Shown: positions 42,502 through 53,281, counted from the stretch's first letter. The stretch: 64,000 nt of DNA from Arcanobacterium bovis (GCF_004331995.1 NZ_SJDT01000005.1:100394-164393); one strand, 5' to 3'. Notes: generated from the sequence alone by a model not told the origin. Numbers and translations: made by a program.

Positions 42502-44643
42502 TTACAGGTCAATCGTGGTGACTAATGGCGTATTTTCGGACGAATTGCCTACATAAATCGAGTATTCGCCTGGCACAGTCACGAAGTCGTCTGCGTTACG
42601 ATCCCAGACGCCGAATGGGTGCGACGACGCGCCAAGATCGAGCGTGATCGTCACCCGTTGCGTTTGACCAGCAGGTAAATAAACGCGCTGGAATCCAACG
42701 AGTCGCTTTGGCGGTTGCCCTGCCACTGGAATACCGAGGTAAACCTGTACGACTTCGGCGCCCGCGCGTCGTCCCGTATTCGTAACGTTCACCGTGACGC
42801 TAACCTTGCCACTAGCTGCGGCTCCGGTGCGAACGTCGTCGGTGGTGACGTCGAGATGCGAGATGTCGAACGTGGTGTAAGACAGACCGAATCCAAACTC
42901 AAACATTGGCTTGATGTGCTGGGATTGATGCCAGCGGTAGCCCATATTGAGACCTTCGGAGTAGCGCATGACTGGGTAACCAGCGCCTTCATCAACGCCT
43001 GGATAGCGCGAAGGATCTCCTGCCACGCAGGTATCGTTTTCAGAGGCTGGATAGCTAATCGGAAGTTTGGCAGACGGGTTCACCGAGCCAAAGAGCACGT
43101 CGGCTACTGCGTGTCCGTCCTCTTCACCCTGATTGAAGCACTCGAGGATGGAGCTCACTTTATCGCGCCATGGCATCATGATCGGATCGCCGTCTTTGAG
43201 CACGAGAACAGTGCGCGGATTAATTCCGAGAAGCGCATCGAGCATCTCATTTTGGCGCTTGGGAAGATTTGCGTCTTTTTGGTCTTTTCCTTCGGTGGTG
43301 ATCAGACCTGCCATCACCACAACGGTGTCAGCGGCTGCAACGGCATCACGCGCTTCGTCGAGGTTGCTCATATCGTCGGCAACGGTGAATACTTCCACCT
43401 TATTTGCTGCACCGAGTTCTTCGAGCACGTCAATCATGCCTTCGCGTGGTGGTACTTCGTAAAGCGGGATCACCTGAGAGGAACCGCCGCCGCAGTTGGC
43501 AATATTATTCGCAAAATCGTCAATTCCAACAATGAGAATATTTCCGGCGCTAGCTGGGTCGAGCGGAAGCAAAGGCTCGTTCCCAAGTTCTGCAACGGCG
43601 TCGTTCTTCAACAAAACAATCACGCGAGCTGCGGCTTCACGGGCAAACGCTCCGCCTGCTTCGGCGTCAATTGGTGTCATCTCGTGCACGTTGTCAAACT
43701 GCCCAAACTTGAACATCTGGGTGTAACGGCGAATGAGGGCGCGATCGATCGTCTTTTCTTCCAAAATGCATTGATCGAGTGCATGCTGGATATTTTCCAT
43801 GTTCATCCAGTTGTGATCTGGCATTTCGTGATCCAAGCCCGCATTGAGCGACTGCGCAGTGGAACGGACCGCCCAAAAATCAGACTGCACGTACCCAGTG
43901 AATCCCCAGTCCTCGCGCAGAACTTTGGTGAGCAGCCAGTAGTTTTCGCATCCGTATGTGCCATTGAGACGCTGGTAGGAGCCCATGAGGCAGCCCACTT
44001 CGCCGTCTTTTACGGTCATTTCAAAGGGAAGCAGGTAGAGCTCGCGCATCACGTTCTCATCGCACTGCACGTCGTAGCGGAAGCGCTGCTCTTCTTCATC
44101 GTTGAGCGCGAAGTGTTTGGCTTCGGCGATAATTCCCTGGTCTTGGATACCCCGAGTGACATTCACGCCCATAACACCTGAGAGATATGGATCTTCGGAG
44201 AAGTATTCGAAATTGCGCCCGCCGGTGATGATTCGGGCAAGGCACATGCCAGGGCCTTCGAGCAAGTGTTGGCCAAGCGCACGTGTTTCAGTGCCGGCGA
44301 GTTCGCCATATCGGTAGGCGAGTTCAGGATCGAAGGTTGCTGCTAATCCGAGTGTAGCAGGGAGCGCTGTTGCAGGTGGTGACGGTGTGCCGTCGCCCAT
44401 TCCTACGCCAACCGGTCCATTCGTGATATTGAAGCGCGGAATCCCGAGTTCTTCAACTGGATCAGCGTGACGCCAAATACGCAGCTGGTTGATTTCTGGA
44501 TCGTCAATATCCAGCTTGTACGGGTTGATGGTTTGCATCGCGCCACCAAGCTGATCAACCTTCTGCTCGAGCGTCATTTCAGACACCAAGAGGCGTGCGC
44601 GCTCAGCCGGTTCGAGTGAGGTATTTTCCCAAGGACGGGTCAT
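42502..44643 (-). CDS. GH3-family beta-glucosidase
   Basis: 713 residues with the three domains of GH3 beta-glucosidases. A barrel (1-~290) contains KHFALNDEEEQRF and the nucleophile Asp255 in VQSDFW; an alpha/beta sandwich (~300-540) follows, then a fibronectin III-like C-terminal domain (~590-700) with VTVNVTNTGRRAGAEVVQVY. There is no signal peptide, so the enzyme is probably cytoplasmic and acts on imported beta-glucosides. AAGGAGTTCAC precedes the ATG. A LacI-type regulator lies just downstream. No dedicated transporter is adjacent, though the ABC importer at 17-20 kb lacks an assigned sugar. Confidence 0.9.
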   Translation of the reverse strand: MTRPWENTSLEPAERARLLVSEMTLEQKVDQLGGAMQTINPYKLDIDDPEINQLRIWRHADPVEELGIPRFNITNGPVGVGMGDGTPSPPATALPATLGLAATFDPELAYRYGELAGTETRALGQHLLEGPGMCLARIITGGRNFEYFSEDPYLSGVMGVNVTRGIQDQGIIAEAKHFALNDEEEQRFRYDVQCDENVMRELYLLPFEMTVKDGEVGCLMGSYQRLNGTYGCENYWLLTKVLREDWGFTGYVQSDFWAVRSTAQSLNAGLDHEMPDHNWMNMENIQHALDQCILEEKTIDRALIRRYTQMFKFGQFDNVHEMTPIDAEAGGAFAREAAARVIVLLKNDAVAELGNEPLLPLDPASAGNILIVGIDDFANNIANCGGGSSQVIPLYEVPPREGMIDVLEELGAANKVEVFTVADDMSNLDEARDAVAAADTVVVMAGLITTEGKDQKDANLPKRQNEMLDALLGINPRTVLVLKDGDPIMMPWRDKVSSILECFNQGEEDGHAVADVLFGSVNPSAKLPISYPASENDTCVAGDPSRYPGVDEGAGYPVMRYSEGLNMGYRWHQSQHIKPMFEFGFGLSYTTFDISHLDVTTDDVRTGAAASGKVSVTVNVTNTGRRAGAEVVQVYLGIPVAGQPPKRLVGFQRVYLPAGQTQRVTITLDLGASSHPFGVWDRNADDFVTVPGEYSIYVGNSSENTPLVTTIDL

Positions 44644-44811
44644 GTGAACTCCTTTTGTGCATCCTTGCAGGGGAGGATTTCTGCCTTATTTTTCTAATCT
44701 AGGCAGAATTCCCTGCTTGTGTAGTTAATTGCCAAAAGTTGCCACGCCTCGTATTTTGCGGGGTTGTGGGGCTGGCTGTGCGGCGGGGTTGTGCCGCGCG
44801 TGAAAAACGCT

Positions 44812-44884
44812 GCCCTAACTTAAGCGCTGGTTTGGTTATCGCACATATATAGCGCGATAACTCAAGAATCGCCTAAGTTAGGGC
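44812..44884. repeat. Large nested inverted repeat
   Basis: GCCCTAACTTAAGCG (44812-44826) pairs with CGCCTAAGTTAGGGC (44870-44884) with one mismatch. Nested inside, GTTATCGC pairs with GCGATAAC around ATATATAG. It lies in the 316-base gap 44644-44959 between pgm and the GH3 gene (both minus strand) and probably ends pgm transcription. The rest of the gap is G-rich and shows no gene. Confidence 0.6.
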
Positions 44885-44959
44885 GCGATTCCGCTAAGCA
44901 CAATGCCGTCGGGCATGGTTTTCACCTGTCTCGCATGGAACTGTCGCTCGACACCAAGC

Positions 44960-46639
44960 TCACCCACCCAGCGCAGCGCTCACCACTTTCTTGGCCTCTT
45001 CTTGAACCTGCGCCAGATGCTCAGCGCCTTTGAAAGACTCAGCGTAGATCTTGTAAACATCCTCAGTTCCGGATGGACGTGCAGCAAACCAAGCATTTTC
45101 AGTGGTCACTTTCAATCCGCCCAGTGGTGCATCATTGCCAGGCGCCCGCACCAGCCGCGCAGTGATCGGCTCGCCAGCAAGCTCCGTAGCAGTCACATCA
45201 TCTGGAGAGAGCGCGCCAAGCTTGGCTTTCTCTTCTTTCGTGGCCGCAGCATCAATACGCGCATAGGCCGACTCGCCGTACTTCTCGGTGAGTTCGCGGT
45301 GCAATACCGAAGGGGTCTTACCCGTCACCGCGAGAATTTCAGCTGCTAGTAAGTCCATGACCAGGCCATCTTTATCGGTGGTCCATACAGTGCCATTCTT
45401 CCGCAAGAACGACGCACCTGCCGACTCTTCGCCGCCAAAACCGGTAGTGCCCGAAATGAGCCCTGGTACAAACCACTTGAATCCAACCGGCACTTCCACG
45501 AGCTTCTTGCCCATCCCAGCTACCACTCGGTCGATTAGCGACGACGAAACAAGCGTCTTGCCCACGGCGTCGGTATTCCACTGCTCACGATGGGTAAATA
45601 AGTATTGGATTGCGACGGCGAGGTAATGGTTCGGATTCATCAGCCCAGCATCTGGGGTAACGATACCGTGCCGATCTGCGTCGGCATCATTGCCGGTCGC
45701 AATATCAAACGGCGTATTTCCGTTGGCATCTTTTTCCATCCGCGCCAGCAACGATGCCATCGCGTAAGGCGAGGAGCAGTCCATACGGATCTTTCCGTCC
45801 CAGTCCAGCGTCATGAAACGCCAGGTAGGATCCACGTCAGGATTGACGACGGTGAGGTCAATTCCGTACCGCTCGGCGATTGCTCCCCAGTACTGTGCGG
45901 AAGCGCCACCCATCGGGTCAGCGCCAATGCGCACACCGGCGTCGCGAATAACATCAAAATCGACGACGGACGCAAGGTCTTCAACGTACGACGAGAGGTA
46001 ATCGTGGCCGCGCGTCGTCTCCGCCGCTACTGCCTGCTCAAACGGAATGCGCTTAACGTTCTTCCAGCCCTCACGAAGAATTTCATTGGCGCGAGCTGCA
46101 ATAACGCTGGTGGCATCGGAGTCTGCTGGCCCACCGTGTGGAGGGTTGTACTTGAATCCGCCGTCCCGAGGTGGGTTGTGCGACGGCGTAATCACGATTC
46201 CATCGGCCAGCCCAGGGCCGTATGTGCGCACGCCTTCACTTTCGCCTGCGCCATTGGCTGTGAGAATTGCTAGCGACACGGCCGGCGTAGGCGTCCACGA
46301 GTGACGCGCATCGATGCGCACTTCAACGCCGTTAGCTGCTAGGACTTCGAGAGCCGTGCGTTCGGCAGGCTCAGAAAGTGCGTGGGTGTCGCGCCCGATA
46401 TAGAGTGGGCCGTCAATTCCCTGGCTACGGCGATATTCAACGATTGCTTGAGTGGTAGCCACAATATGTGCTTCGTTGAAAGCACTGTCGAAAGCGCTTC
46501 CACGATGTCCCGAGGTTCCAAATACAACGGCCTGATTAGGATTATCGACATCAGGTTCGCGGTCGTAATATGCACTAACGAGTGCATCAACGTCAATAAG
46601 ATCTTCTGATTGAGCAGGTTTGCCAGCGCGTTCGTTCAT
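44960..46639 (-). CDS. pgm: Phosphoglucomutase (alpha-D-glucose phosphate-specific)
   Basis: 559 residues, the usual length. The phosphoserine loop is [12 protein letters not shown] with Ser153, the metal loop is [10 protein letters not shown], the sugar-binding loop is GGEESAG, and the phosphate-binding loop near the C-terminus is [17 protein letters not shown]. It interconverts glucose 1-phosphate and glucose 6-phosphate, linking glycogen and cell-wall sugar synthesis to glycolysis. No ribosome site is present; GACAAT ends 6 bases before the ATG, so the mRNA may be leaderless. A large nested hairpin lies downstream. Confidence 0.95.
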   Translation of the reverse strand: MNERAGKPAQSEDLIDVDALVSAYYDREPDVDNPNQAVVFGTSGHRGSAFDSAFNEAHIVATTQAIVEYRRSQGIDGPLYIGRDTHALSEPAERTALEVLAANGVEVRIDARHSWTPTPAVSLAILTANGAGESEGVRTYGPGLADGIVITPSHNPPRDGGFKYNPPHGGPADSDATSVIAARANEILREGWKNVKRIPFEQAVAAETTRGHDYLSSYVEDLASVVDFDVIRDAGVRIGADPMGGASAQYWGAIAERYGIDLTVVNPDVDPTWRFMTLDWDGKIRMDCSSPYAMASLLARMEKDANGNTPFDIATGNDADADRHGIVTPDAGLMNPNHYLAVAIQYLFTHREQWNTDAVGKTLVSSSLIDRVVAGMGKKLVEVPVGFKWFVPGLISGTTGFGGEESAGASFLRKNGTVWTTDKDGLVMDLLAAEILAVTGKTPSVLHRELTEKYGESAYARIDAAATKEEKAKLGALSPDDVTATELAGEPITARLVRAPGNDAPLGGLKVTTENAWFAARPSGTEDVYKIYAESFKGAEHLAQVQEEAKKVVSAALGG

Positions 46640-46855
46640 AGTCTTATTGTCTCATTGAAAGCCACCACGCGAAAGATTTGAGCAGTATGTGCGTGAAATT
46701 AAGGTGTTTTGGCTGTGTAGAGAGGTTTTAGTGGGCGTTGACGCCGGTGTGGTTGCGAATGCTGAGGCTATTGCGGAGCGGATGTGGTTGCGCTGCGCGA
46801 TAGGCGGCCGACGCCGGTGGGGCACCTATGCCGGTTCGGTTGCGGTGCCGCGTGC

Positions 46856-49585
46856 TCAGATAATATTTTTCCGATCAGCGATGCGCAATGCCACCCAGCC
46901 GAGTGGCACACGTCCCCAGAATGTGAAGAGTCGGTAAAGCACAGCAGTGGAGAAAGCCACCGAATAAGGAATTCCAGCAATCGCCAATCCGCCGGTCAAC
47001 GCAGCTTCAACTGGTCCGATACCACCAGGGGAGGGAACTGCCGAACCCACTGAGTTAGCAACCAGATAGGTAACCGCCAAGGTGACGATCGGTAGTTCGT
47101 ATCCGAAGGATTTGAGGGCAAAACCGAAGCACAAGACGAATGCGGCGCTCATAATTACTGAGCCAACCAACCCAAGCAAGATGCGTTGGGGGTGGGTGCC
47201 GAGCCAGACCATGCGCGGCCACACTTGCTCTAAGGAAGGTTTGATCTTCGCCCAAATCCATGCGCGTAGCTTCGGAATTAACAGGAGAGTTCCGATCACA
47301 ACTAGCACAATACCGATCACAGTGAGTGTGGGTGCAGAAGGTGCCGAGAATGAGGTGATTTGGCCGGACACTAGCGTGAGCACGAAGAGCAGCAGCAATG
47401 TGGTGACCAACTGCGCTAGCTGTACCAAGGAAACGGTAGCCAGTGCCGCCGTCGTCGCCACTCCGCGCTTTTGTAAGAAACGCAAGTTCAGCGCCGCAGG
47501 ACCAATTCCGGCGGGTGCCACCAAAGTGACAACCGATGCGGCAACCTGTACGAGAATCGAATCACGCAATGGCAAACGCTCGGGCGTGTAGGCTTTGAGC
47601 GTGATACCAGCGCCAATGTAGGTAACGAGACCAGCAATAAACGAAGAAACCATCCATACCACAGAGGCTTCTTGAATAGCTGCGGAAACGTCCTCGAAAT
47701 TCATCGATCCGAGCAGCAGGTAAACTGCCACCACGCCGATTGTTACCGTCACGATCGTCTTGATCGAGAAGCGACGCAAAGCCACTGGTTCTGCTGAACT
47801 TGTTTCCGGAACTTCGAGCTGGAGCGCATCGCGTAGCTCCTGATACTTTTTGTTCCCTTTGAAAGCTTCGCGGGTTTGGCTTGGCATGATTGTGCGTTGC
47901 AAAAATGGAGCGAGGGCCACAATCTGATCGAGTGGAATTGAGCGTTTTAGTGAAGCAACAGCCCGTTGGACTCCAAAAACACTCGCAAACATCGATACCG
48001 TTTGGGCGAGATCGATTCGCCGTGCGGTATCGGGCGCGTTGATTGAACCAGATTGCCATGCGCGCAGCTGTAGGCCTTGACCGGTAACCGTGACGTGGTT
48101 AGATTCGATACTTCCGTGGCATAACCCCTGCTGGTGGGCGTGTAAGAGGTCAGCCCAAAATGCATCAAGATGAGCGTCGGTAACAGTTTCAGCCGTTTCC
48201 TGCGAAAGTGCCGGATCGGAAATCGCGCGGTTCACCACCAAAATTGACGATTCATTTCCGCTGGTAGACCAAAAACGCTCCGGGGCGATTCCAGCGCGTT
48301 CGGTGCTCAGGATCATGAGCGTCATTTGTTCGGCGGCTTCAGCCAGAGTTTGTGGACGACGCCGGAATGCCAGCTTTAGCCGCAATCTTTCCCATATATC
48401 TTCGAGCAGGCCGAGGATTTTTTGGTCTTCGTCGAGCACAAGCACATGAAACTTTTCGCCCCGAATATCAGTGGCGATGTAGTTGCGTGACACTTCGTTC
48501 GATGATGCGTAAGTGTAGTTCTTACACGCAGATTCACGTAGCGAGTGGGCATCGATATGAGGGGCGTCCGAGATACTATCGGCTGCTTGGAGGGTTTCGG
48601 CGGCGGATACGATATGCTGCGCATCTATCTCAGCTGTGTGTGTGGATTGAGCTGCTGAATTGCTGAGTGTTCCGGTGTGAATCGCGTTTGGTTCATTCGC
48701 GGCCTCCGCAGTTTCGCTTGAGACGATGCTCGTGAGGAACTTGCGTAGCTGTGCGAGTCCTTGCAGGTCAGAGTATCCGATGGGGGCGGTGGTGATCACG
48801 TTCCAGGCTTTGATTTCTTCATCTTTGGGAAGCTCATCAACACGCACGAGTTCAACGAGGTCAATTTGTGCTCGTCGCGCCAGATCTACCAGTGATTTTC
48901 CCGTGGCACGATCAGGTTCGGAACCGATCATCCAACGAGTGAACATGCCGGCAGACATTCCAAGCGAAACAGTAATGAGTGCGCCCGTTATAGTCTGTTG
49001 GCCTTGCAGCACCGAGAATACCAGCACCGCACCGAGCAGCCACCAGCCAATTCGTACGATTTGTGAACGATTGCTTGAGCCCATCACGGTGAGAAAAGCG
49101 CAAATCACCGACACGTACGGCAACAGGGAAATAAACGACTGAATCGTGAGGGCTTCAACGTATTGGCTGGTAAATACAGATTGCGGCCACCAGCGTTCGG
49201 CAACCATCGAGATAATTTGCGCGATTCCTACCGCAATCAGCGCCGCCAGAAGGGCAGTGCCAATCGTGCGCCACCGGCGTCGTAATAAGGTAAAGCCGAA
49301 AAGAAAGGCTGGTAGAACGAAAGAAACGAGGCCCTCGAGTACGTTAATAGGCACGAGCAGCACGGTTTGGATAACGTCCGACGTTGCAGTGCGCACGTCC
49401 GATGTGACAGCGAGCGTGGTTGTTTGGGCGTAGACCGCGAGAAATCCAGAAAAAACGGTGAAGAGAAGCGCAAATATTGCTCCAACGAGGTCTGCCGGAT
49501 GGCGTACCCACTGCTGAGGAGCGTCTACTAAGACCACAGTTCGGCGCGGTCCGAGTGGGGTTTGCGTACTTAATTCGTCGTTCAC
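46856..49585 (-). CDS. Large membrane protein: pseudokinase plus lysylphosphatidylglycerol synthase-type flippase domain
   Basis: 909 residues in three parts. Residues 1-~230 hold about six helices. Residues ~330-590 are soluble and look like a kinase-fold domain: FHVLVLDEDQKILGLLEDIW, then HGSIESNH (490-497), where a kinase would have HGD(L)xxxxN, and LRAWQSGS in place of the DFG region. The catalytic Asp and Asn are replaced by Ser492 and His497, so it is probably inactive. Residues ~610-905 are the LPG-synthase transmembrane (UPF0104) domain with APAGIGPAALNLRFLQKRG and SVGSAVPSPGGIGPVEAALT. Such domains flip lipids or glycolipids. Function here is unknown. Confidence 0.8.
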   Translation of the reverse strand: MNDELSTQTPLGPRRTVVLVDAPQQWVRHPADLVGAIFALLFTVFSGFLAVYAQTTTLAVTSDVRTATSDVIQTVLLVPINVLEGLVSFVLPAFLFGFTLLRRRWRTIGTALLAALIAVGIAQIISMVAERWWPQSVFTSQYVEALTIQSFISLLPYVSVICAFLTVMGSSNRSQIVRIGWWLLGAVLVFSVLQGQQTITGALITVSLGMSAGMFTRWMIGSEPDRATGKSLVDLARRAQIDLVELVRVDELPKDEEIKAWNVITTAPIGYSDLQGLAQLRKFLTSIVSSETAEAANEPNAIHTGTLSNSAAQSTHTAEIDAQHIVSAAETLQAADSISDAPHIDAHSLRESACKNYTYASSNEVSRNYIATDIRGEKFHVLVLDEDQKILGLLEDIWERLRLKLAFRRRPQTLAEAAEQMTLMILSTERAGIAPERFWSTSGNESSILVVNRAISDPALSQETAETVTDAHLDAFWADLLHAHQQGLCHGSIESNHVTVTGQGLQLRAWQSGSINAPDTARRIDLAQTVSMFASVFGVQRAVASLKRSIPLDQIVALAPFLQRTIMPSQTREAFKGNKKYQELRDALQLEVPETSSAEPVALRRFSIKTIVTVTIGVVAVYLLLGSMNFEDVSAAIQEASVVWMVSSFIAGLVTYIGAGITLKAYTPERLPLRDSILVQVAASVVTLVAPAGIGPAALNLRFLQKRGVATTAALATVSLVQLAQLVTTLLLLFVLTLVSGQITSFSAPSAPTLTVIGIVLVVIGTLLLIPKLRAWIWAKIKPSLEQVWPRMVWLGTHPQRILLGLVGSVIMSAAFVLCFGFALKSFGYELPIVTLAVTYLVANSVGSAVPSPGGIGPVEAALTGGLAIAGIPYSVAFSTAVLYRLFTFWGRVPLGWVALRIADRKNII

Positions 49586-49703
49586 TCAGCTTATTTTACT
49601 TGGATAGCGGCAAAATATCTGTATCGCAGGGCTTGTTTTGTTGATCCGTTGCGTTGCGAGCGATGAGGTACGCCGAGGGCAGTTTGATTATCGTGCGGTT
49701 TGA

Positions 49704-52214
49704 TTATCGCGCGGCGGAGCGCAGCCGTAGCGAGTTGAGCACCACGATCACGGAAGACGACGCCATCGCCGCAGCCGCAAGACCAGGCAAAATAATTCCG
49801 GCAATGGCTGCTGGAATCGCAATCAAGTTGTAGCCAAATGCCCAAGCAAGATTTTGCTTGATGATGGCGAGCGTGCGTTGGGATACGCGAATAGCTGCGG
49901 GAACTGCACGAATGTCGCCATGCATGATCGTAATACTCGACGCCGCCTGTGCCACATCGGCTCCTGAGCCTAGTGCGATGGAAAGATCGGCAGCCGCAAG
50001 AGCAGCGGCGTCATTCACTCCATCGCCAACCATAGCAACACGTTTCCCTTGCGCTTGGATGTCCTTGACGATGCGAAGTTTGTCTTGCGGTGAGACGTTT
50101 CCTTGACCGGAAATATTGAGCTCAGCGGCGATTGACTCCACGACTTGCATAGAATCTCCGCTTGCGATTAACGGAGTAATACCGAGGTTGAGCAGGTCTT
50201 TAATCGCCTCCTGTGCTTCTGGACGCAGCACATCGCGGATATTGATGACGCCGATAGCCTGCGAATCTAGGGCGAGCACAATGCTCGTTTCGCCGCGTTC
50301 GTTAGCGGATTCCACTTTTTCGGCTACTGCGTGGGTATCAACTTCCTGTTCGTTGAGCCATGCAATGCTTCCAGCTCGAAGAGTGTGTGTATCAGCGCTG
50401 GTTACGGTATGCGTGCCGGATGCGGTGACAAGATGTGCAATGGTTGAGGAGGCAGAATCTTCTTGAGGTTTTAACGTTACATCAGCGCTCACCCCACCAC
50501 CTGCATGGGCGCGGAATGTGCTTGCCTGCAGCGATACGGTCGGGTGTGATGGTGTGGGTGCGGCGTCGGGCAACTGATAGCGCACGATTGCTTGCGCCAA
50601 CGGGTGCTCAGAATATTTTTCTAAAGCTTGAGCAAGGGTCAACACATCGCGTTCATCGAATGTGTCAGTGCATGCTTGCACGCTCGTGACCGTCATGACG
50701 CCGGTGGTGAGCGTACCAGTTTTATCAAGCACCATCGCGTCCACTGCGTGTGCCGTTTCCAAAATTTCTGCGCCACGGATCAAAATTCCACGTTGCGAAG
50801 CGGCGCCTGATCCCACTAAAAGCGCGGTTGGAGTGGCTAAACCGAGTGCACACGGGCAAGCCACAACGAGCACAGTAATTGCACAGGCCAGCGCCATGCC
50901 GAGCGGATTGCCAAATACAAAAATTCGCACAAGTAGCGTTATCAGAGCGATTATCAGCACGCCCGGAACAAAAACGGCTGAGATGCGGTCCGCAAGATTT
51001 TGAATCTGGGCTTTGCCGGTTTGTGCTTCCGTGAGCAGCCTGCCCATTTGCTGCAATGTAGTTTCTGCACCTACGCGGGTGGCACGCACAACGAGCGAAC
51101 CTGAGGTGTTGAGCGTAGCTCCGGTGACGGCGTCGCCCTCACAAACCTCAACCGGCACCGATTCGCCGGTGAGAAGCGAAGCCTCAATACCTGAGTGGCC
51201 CTCTACCACCACGCCATCGGTGGCGATTTTCTCGCCTGGTTTCACGAGGAAGCAATCGCCTACCTGCAGTTCTTCCACGTCACGCACGGAGTCTACCGTC
51301 TCTCCCGAGGCGCGACGAAGGATATGAACGCGCTTGGCACCCAGCTCAAGGAGCGAGTGGAGGGCGTCGCGGGCAGTGCGACGAGAGCGTGCCTCGAGCC
51401 AGCGCCCGAGCAGAAGGAAGCTCACAATCATTGCCGCCGACTCGAAATAAAGATGTGGCTGCTTGGCATGCATGAGTCCGTGGATACCGCTCATGTGCAT
51501 GGTGTAGCCCAACGTGCCAGCTCCACCAAAAACAAGCGCCCAGATAGACCACAGCATCGAGGCGAGCACACCTAACGACACCAGCGTATCCATCGTGGAC
51601 GAACCATGCCGGGCAGCCCGCAGTGCCGCTCGATGGAACGGATAGCCACCCCAGCACGCTACCGGCAAGCTCAGCGCAAATACCACCCACTGCCAGCCAA
51701 GAAACTGCAAACTGGGAAACATCGACAGCGCCACAATCGGAACTGTGAGCAGGGAAGACGTGCCAAAACGGCGTCGTAAATCCGCAATGCGATTGGCGTT
51801 AGCGCGCTGCGTGGCCTCCTCGTAGGCGGCCATGTTTTGCGCATGAGTTGAATGTTGTTCACCCGGGGCGTCGAATACAGTTCTTTGCAGTACGTGCGCT
51901 GAATATCCCGCTTTTTGCACCACGGCAACGAGATCGTCGTCGGTCACGTCGCGCGCACTTTCGGCGATGCTCACCCGCGCTCTCTCGGTAGCGAGATTGA
52001 CGACGGCGTTCACACCTGCGAGTTTGTTGAGCTTCTTTTCGACTCGCGCCACGCACGAAGCGCAGGTCATGCCGGCTACGGAGAGATCGACTTCGGCGTA
52101 AGGCTGGTCGTGATCGGCCTCAGTGCTATGATCAGCTGCCACGACGCGACTAGCTGCAGCGTCATGATCTGGTGCGTCATGCCGAGAAAAAGGGGAATCG
52201 CTGCCCGCTTGCAT
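49704..52214 (-). CDS. copA: Copper-translocating P1B-type ATPase
   Basis: 836 residues. An N-terminal metal-binding domain has MTCASC (Cys51, Cys54). The membrane copper site is CPC (453-455), the phosphorylation motif is DKTGT with Asp497, and GDGVND is present before the last helices. A His/Asp-rich start (SRHDAPDHDAAASR) may bind metal. It pumps monovalent copper out of the cytoplasm. The chaperone gene copZ lies 15 bases upstream on the same strand, and no ribosome site is obvious, so coupling is likely. No csoR or copY regulator is adjacent. Confidence 0.92.
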   Translation of the reverse strand: MQAGSDSPFSRHDAPDHDAAASRVVAADHSTEADHDQPYAEVDLSVAGMTCASCVARVEKKLNKLAGVNAVVNLATERARVSIAESARDVTDDDLVAVVQKAGYSAHVLQRTVFDAPGEQHSTHAQNMAAYEEATQRANANRIADLRRRFGTSSLLTVPIVALSMFPSLQFLGWQWVVFALSLPVACWGGYPFHRAALRAARHGSSTMDTLVSLGVLASMLWSIWALVFGGAGTLGYTMHMSGIHGLMHAKQPHLYFESAAMIVSFLLLGRWLEARSRRTARDALHSLLELGAKRVHILRRASGETVDSVRDVEELQVGDCFLVKPGEKIATDGVVVEGHSGIEASLLTGESVPVEVCEGDAVTGATLNTSGSLVVRATRVGAETTLQQMGRLLTEAQTGKAQIQNLADRISAVFVPGVLIIALITLLVRIFVFGNPLGMALACAITVLVVACPCALGLATPTALLVGSGAASQRGILIRGAEILETAHAVDAMVLDKTGTLTTGVMTVTSVQACTDTFDERDVLTLAQALEKYSEHPLAQAIVRYQLPDAAPTPSHPTVSLQASTFRAHAGGGVSADVTLKPQEDSASSTIAHLVTASGTHTVTSADTHTLRAGSIAWLNEQEVDTHAVAEKVESANERGETSIVLALDSQAIGVINIRDVLRPEAQEAIKDLLNLGITPLIASGDSMQVVESIAAELNISGQGNVSPQDKLRIVKDIQAQGKRVAMVGDGVNDAAALAAADLSIALGSGADVAQAASSITIMHGDIRAVPAAIRVSQRTLAIIKQNLAWAFGYNLIAIPAAIAGIILPGLAAAAMASSSVIVVLNSLRLRSAAR

Positions 52215-52229
52215 GATTTGTGGCGGTTT

Positions 52230-52460
52230 CTAGCGGATAATTTCTTCCACCGTGTAGTTGCCGGCCTCACTCACTGCCTCGCGCAGATCGGCATCTGAAA
52301 TATCGGAATCGGTAATCACAATTACGGTGGAAATGCCCTGAGCCTCGAGCTCAACCATCACATTAGACACTCCGCTGAGTTCGGTGAGTTCGTCTGTAAC
52401 GTGTTGAGCGCAGTGTCCGCACGTCATTCCAGAAACTTTAAGTTCAATATTGGATGGCAT
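52230..52460 (-). CDS. copZ: Copper chaperone, CopZ type
   Basis: 76 residues forming one heavy-metal-associated domain with the ferredoxin-like fold and the metal site GMTCGHC (Cys14, Cys17). It delivers copper to CopA, encoded just downstream. GAAAGGG precedes the ATG. Length and sequence are typical. Confidence 0.92.
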   Translation of the reverse strand: MPSNIELKVSGMTCGHCAQHVTDELTELSGVSNVMVELEAQGISTVIVITDSDISDADLREAVSEAGNYTVEEIIR

Positions 52461-52513
52461 GGTATTCCCTTTCGATTGATAAGCAGGCCTGGTAGTTCAA
52501 GCAGGCCCAGTAG

Positions 52514-53224
52514 CTAGCGTTCGACGCCAGTACCGTGCGTTTCGCTCTTGTTGCGGCGAATTTTGAGCACGATCCACACGACGATCGCAAGAACTACGAT
52601 TGCAGCAACGATCTTAGTGAGAATCCCGATGTAGTCCTCAACCAGACTCCAATTTTCGCCAAGCGCATATCCGGCATAGATCAATGCAGTGTTCCAAATT
52701 GCCGAGCCCACTGTTGTGAACAGCAAAAAGAGTGGCATATTCATTTTGACTACGCCCGCTGGCAAGGAAATCAAAGAACGGAAAATTGGGAGCATTCGCC
52801 CAAAAAACACCGTTGATCGGTTGTGCTTGTTGAAGAATGCCTCAGTCTTATCGATATCCGACGTGTCGAAAAGCGGGAGCTTGGCCATAATTGCACGGGT
52901 GCGCTCGCGCCCGATCCAGCGAGCAGCGCCATAGAGCAAAACTGCGCCCACCACAGATCCCAAGGTTGCCCAAATAATTGCCGCTACGATGCCGAATTGA
53001 GTGCCTTGCGAGGCTGTAAATCCAGCGAGCGGCAAAATTACTTCCGAGGGAATCGGCGGAAAGAGGTTTTCAGCGGCAATGAGCAGGGCGATTCCGATAC
53101 CACCAAGTGATTCCATGATCGATACAGTCCATGCCGCCACACCTGAAAGATCTTGGGTGGACGTACTCGACTGGGCAAGAATTGGATTGACCTGCACCAA
53201 CATGTTGAGGAAAGGAGAAAACAT
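52514..53224 (-). CDS. DedA-family membrane protein
   Basis: 236 residues. The DedA/VTT signatures are present: ENLFPPIPSEVILPLAG near residues 45-62, with acidic and proline residues in the first re-entrant loop, and FFGRMLPIFRSLISLPAGV in the second. About five membrane helices; the C-terminus is basic and short. DedA proteins recycle lipid carriers (undecaprenyl phosphate or phosphatidylethanolamine) or set membrane potential. It lies between purB and copZ on the same strand, with gaps of about 55 bases on each side, and no functional link is clear. Confidence 0.88.
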   Translation of the reverse strand: MFSPFLNMLVQVNPILAQSSTSTQDLSGVAAWTVSIMESLGGIGIALLIAAENLFPPIPSEVILPLAGFTASQGTQFGIVAAIIWATLGSVVGAVLLYGAARWIGRERTRAIMAKLPLFDTSDIDKTEAFFNKHNRSTVFFGRMLPIFRSLISLPAGVVKMNMPLFLLFTTVGSAIWNTALIYAGYALGENWSLVEDYIGILTKIVAAIVVLAIVVWIVLKIRRNKSETHGTGVER

Positions 53225-53281
53225 AGCGCGCCTTAAGTGCTCAGGAAAGAATTGGGCGTGGCTGCGCCATGCGACCCAGCC

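Noticed and set aside
42715..44181. 488-codon open frame opposite the GH3 beta-glucosidase gene
   Set aside because: It lies entirely antisense to a clear GH3 gene, shows no family resemblance, and is His/Arg/Cys-rich as expected of a shadow frame.
45605..46273. 222-codon open frame opposite pgm
   Set aside because: Antisense to a certain gene, no recognisable domain.
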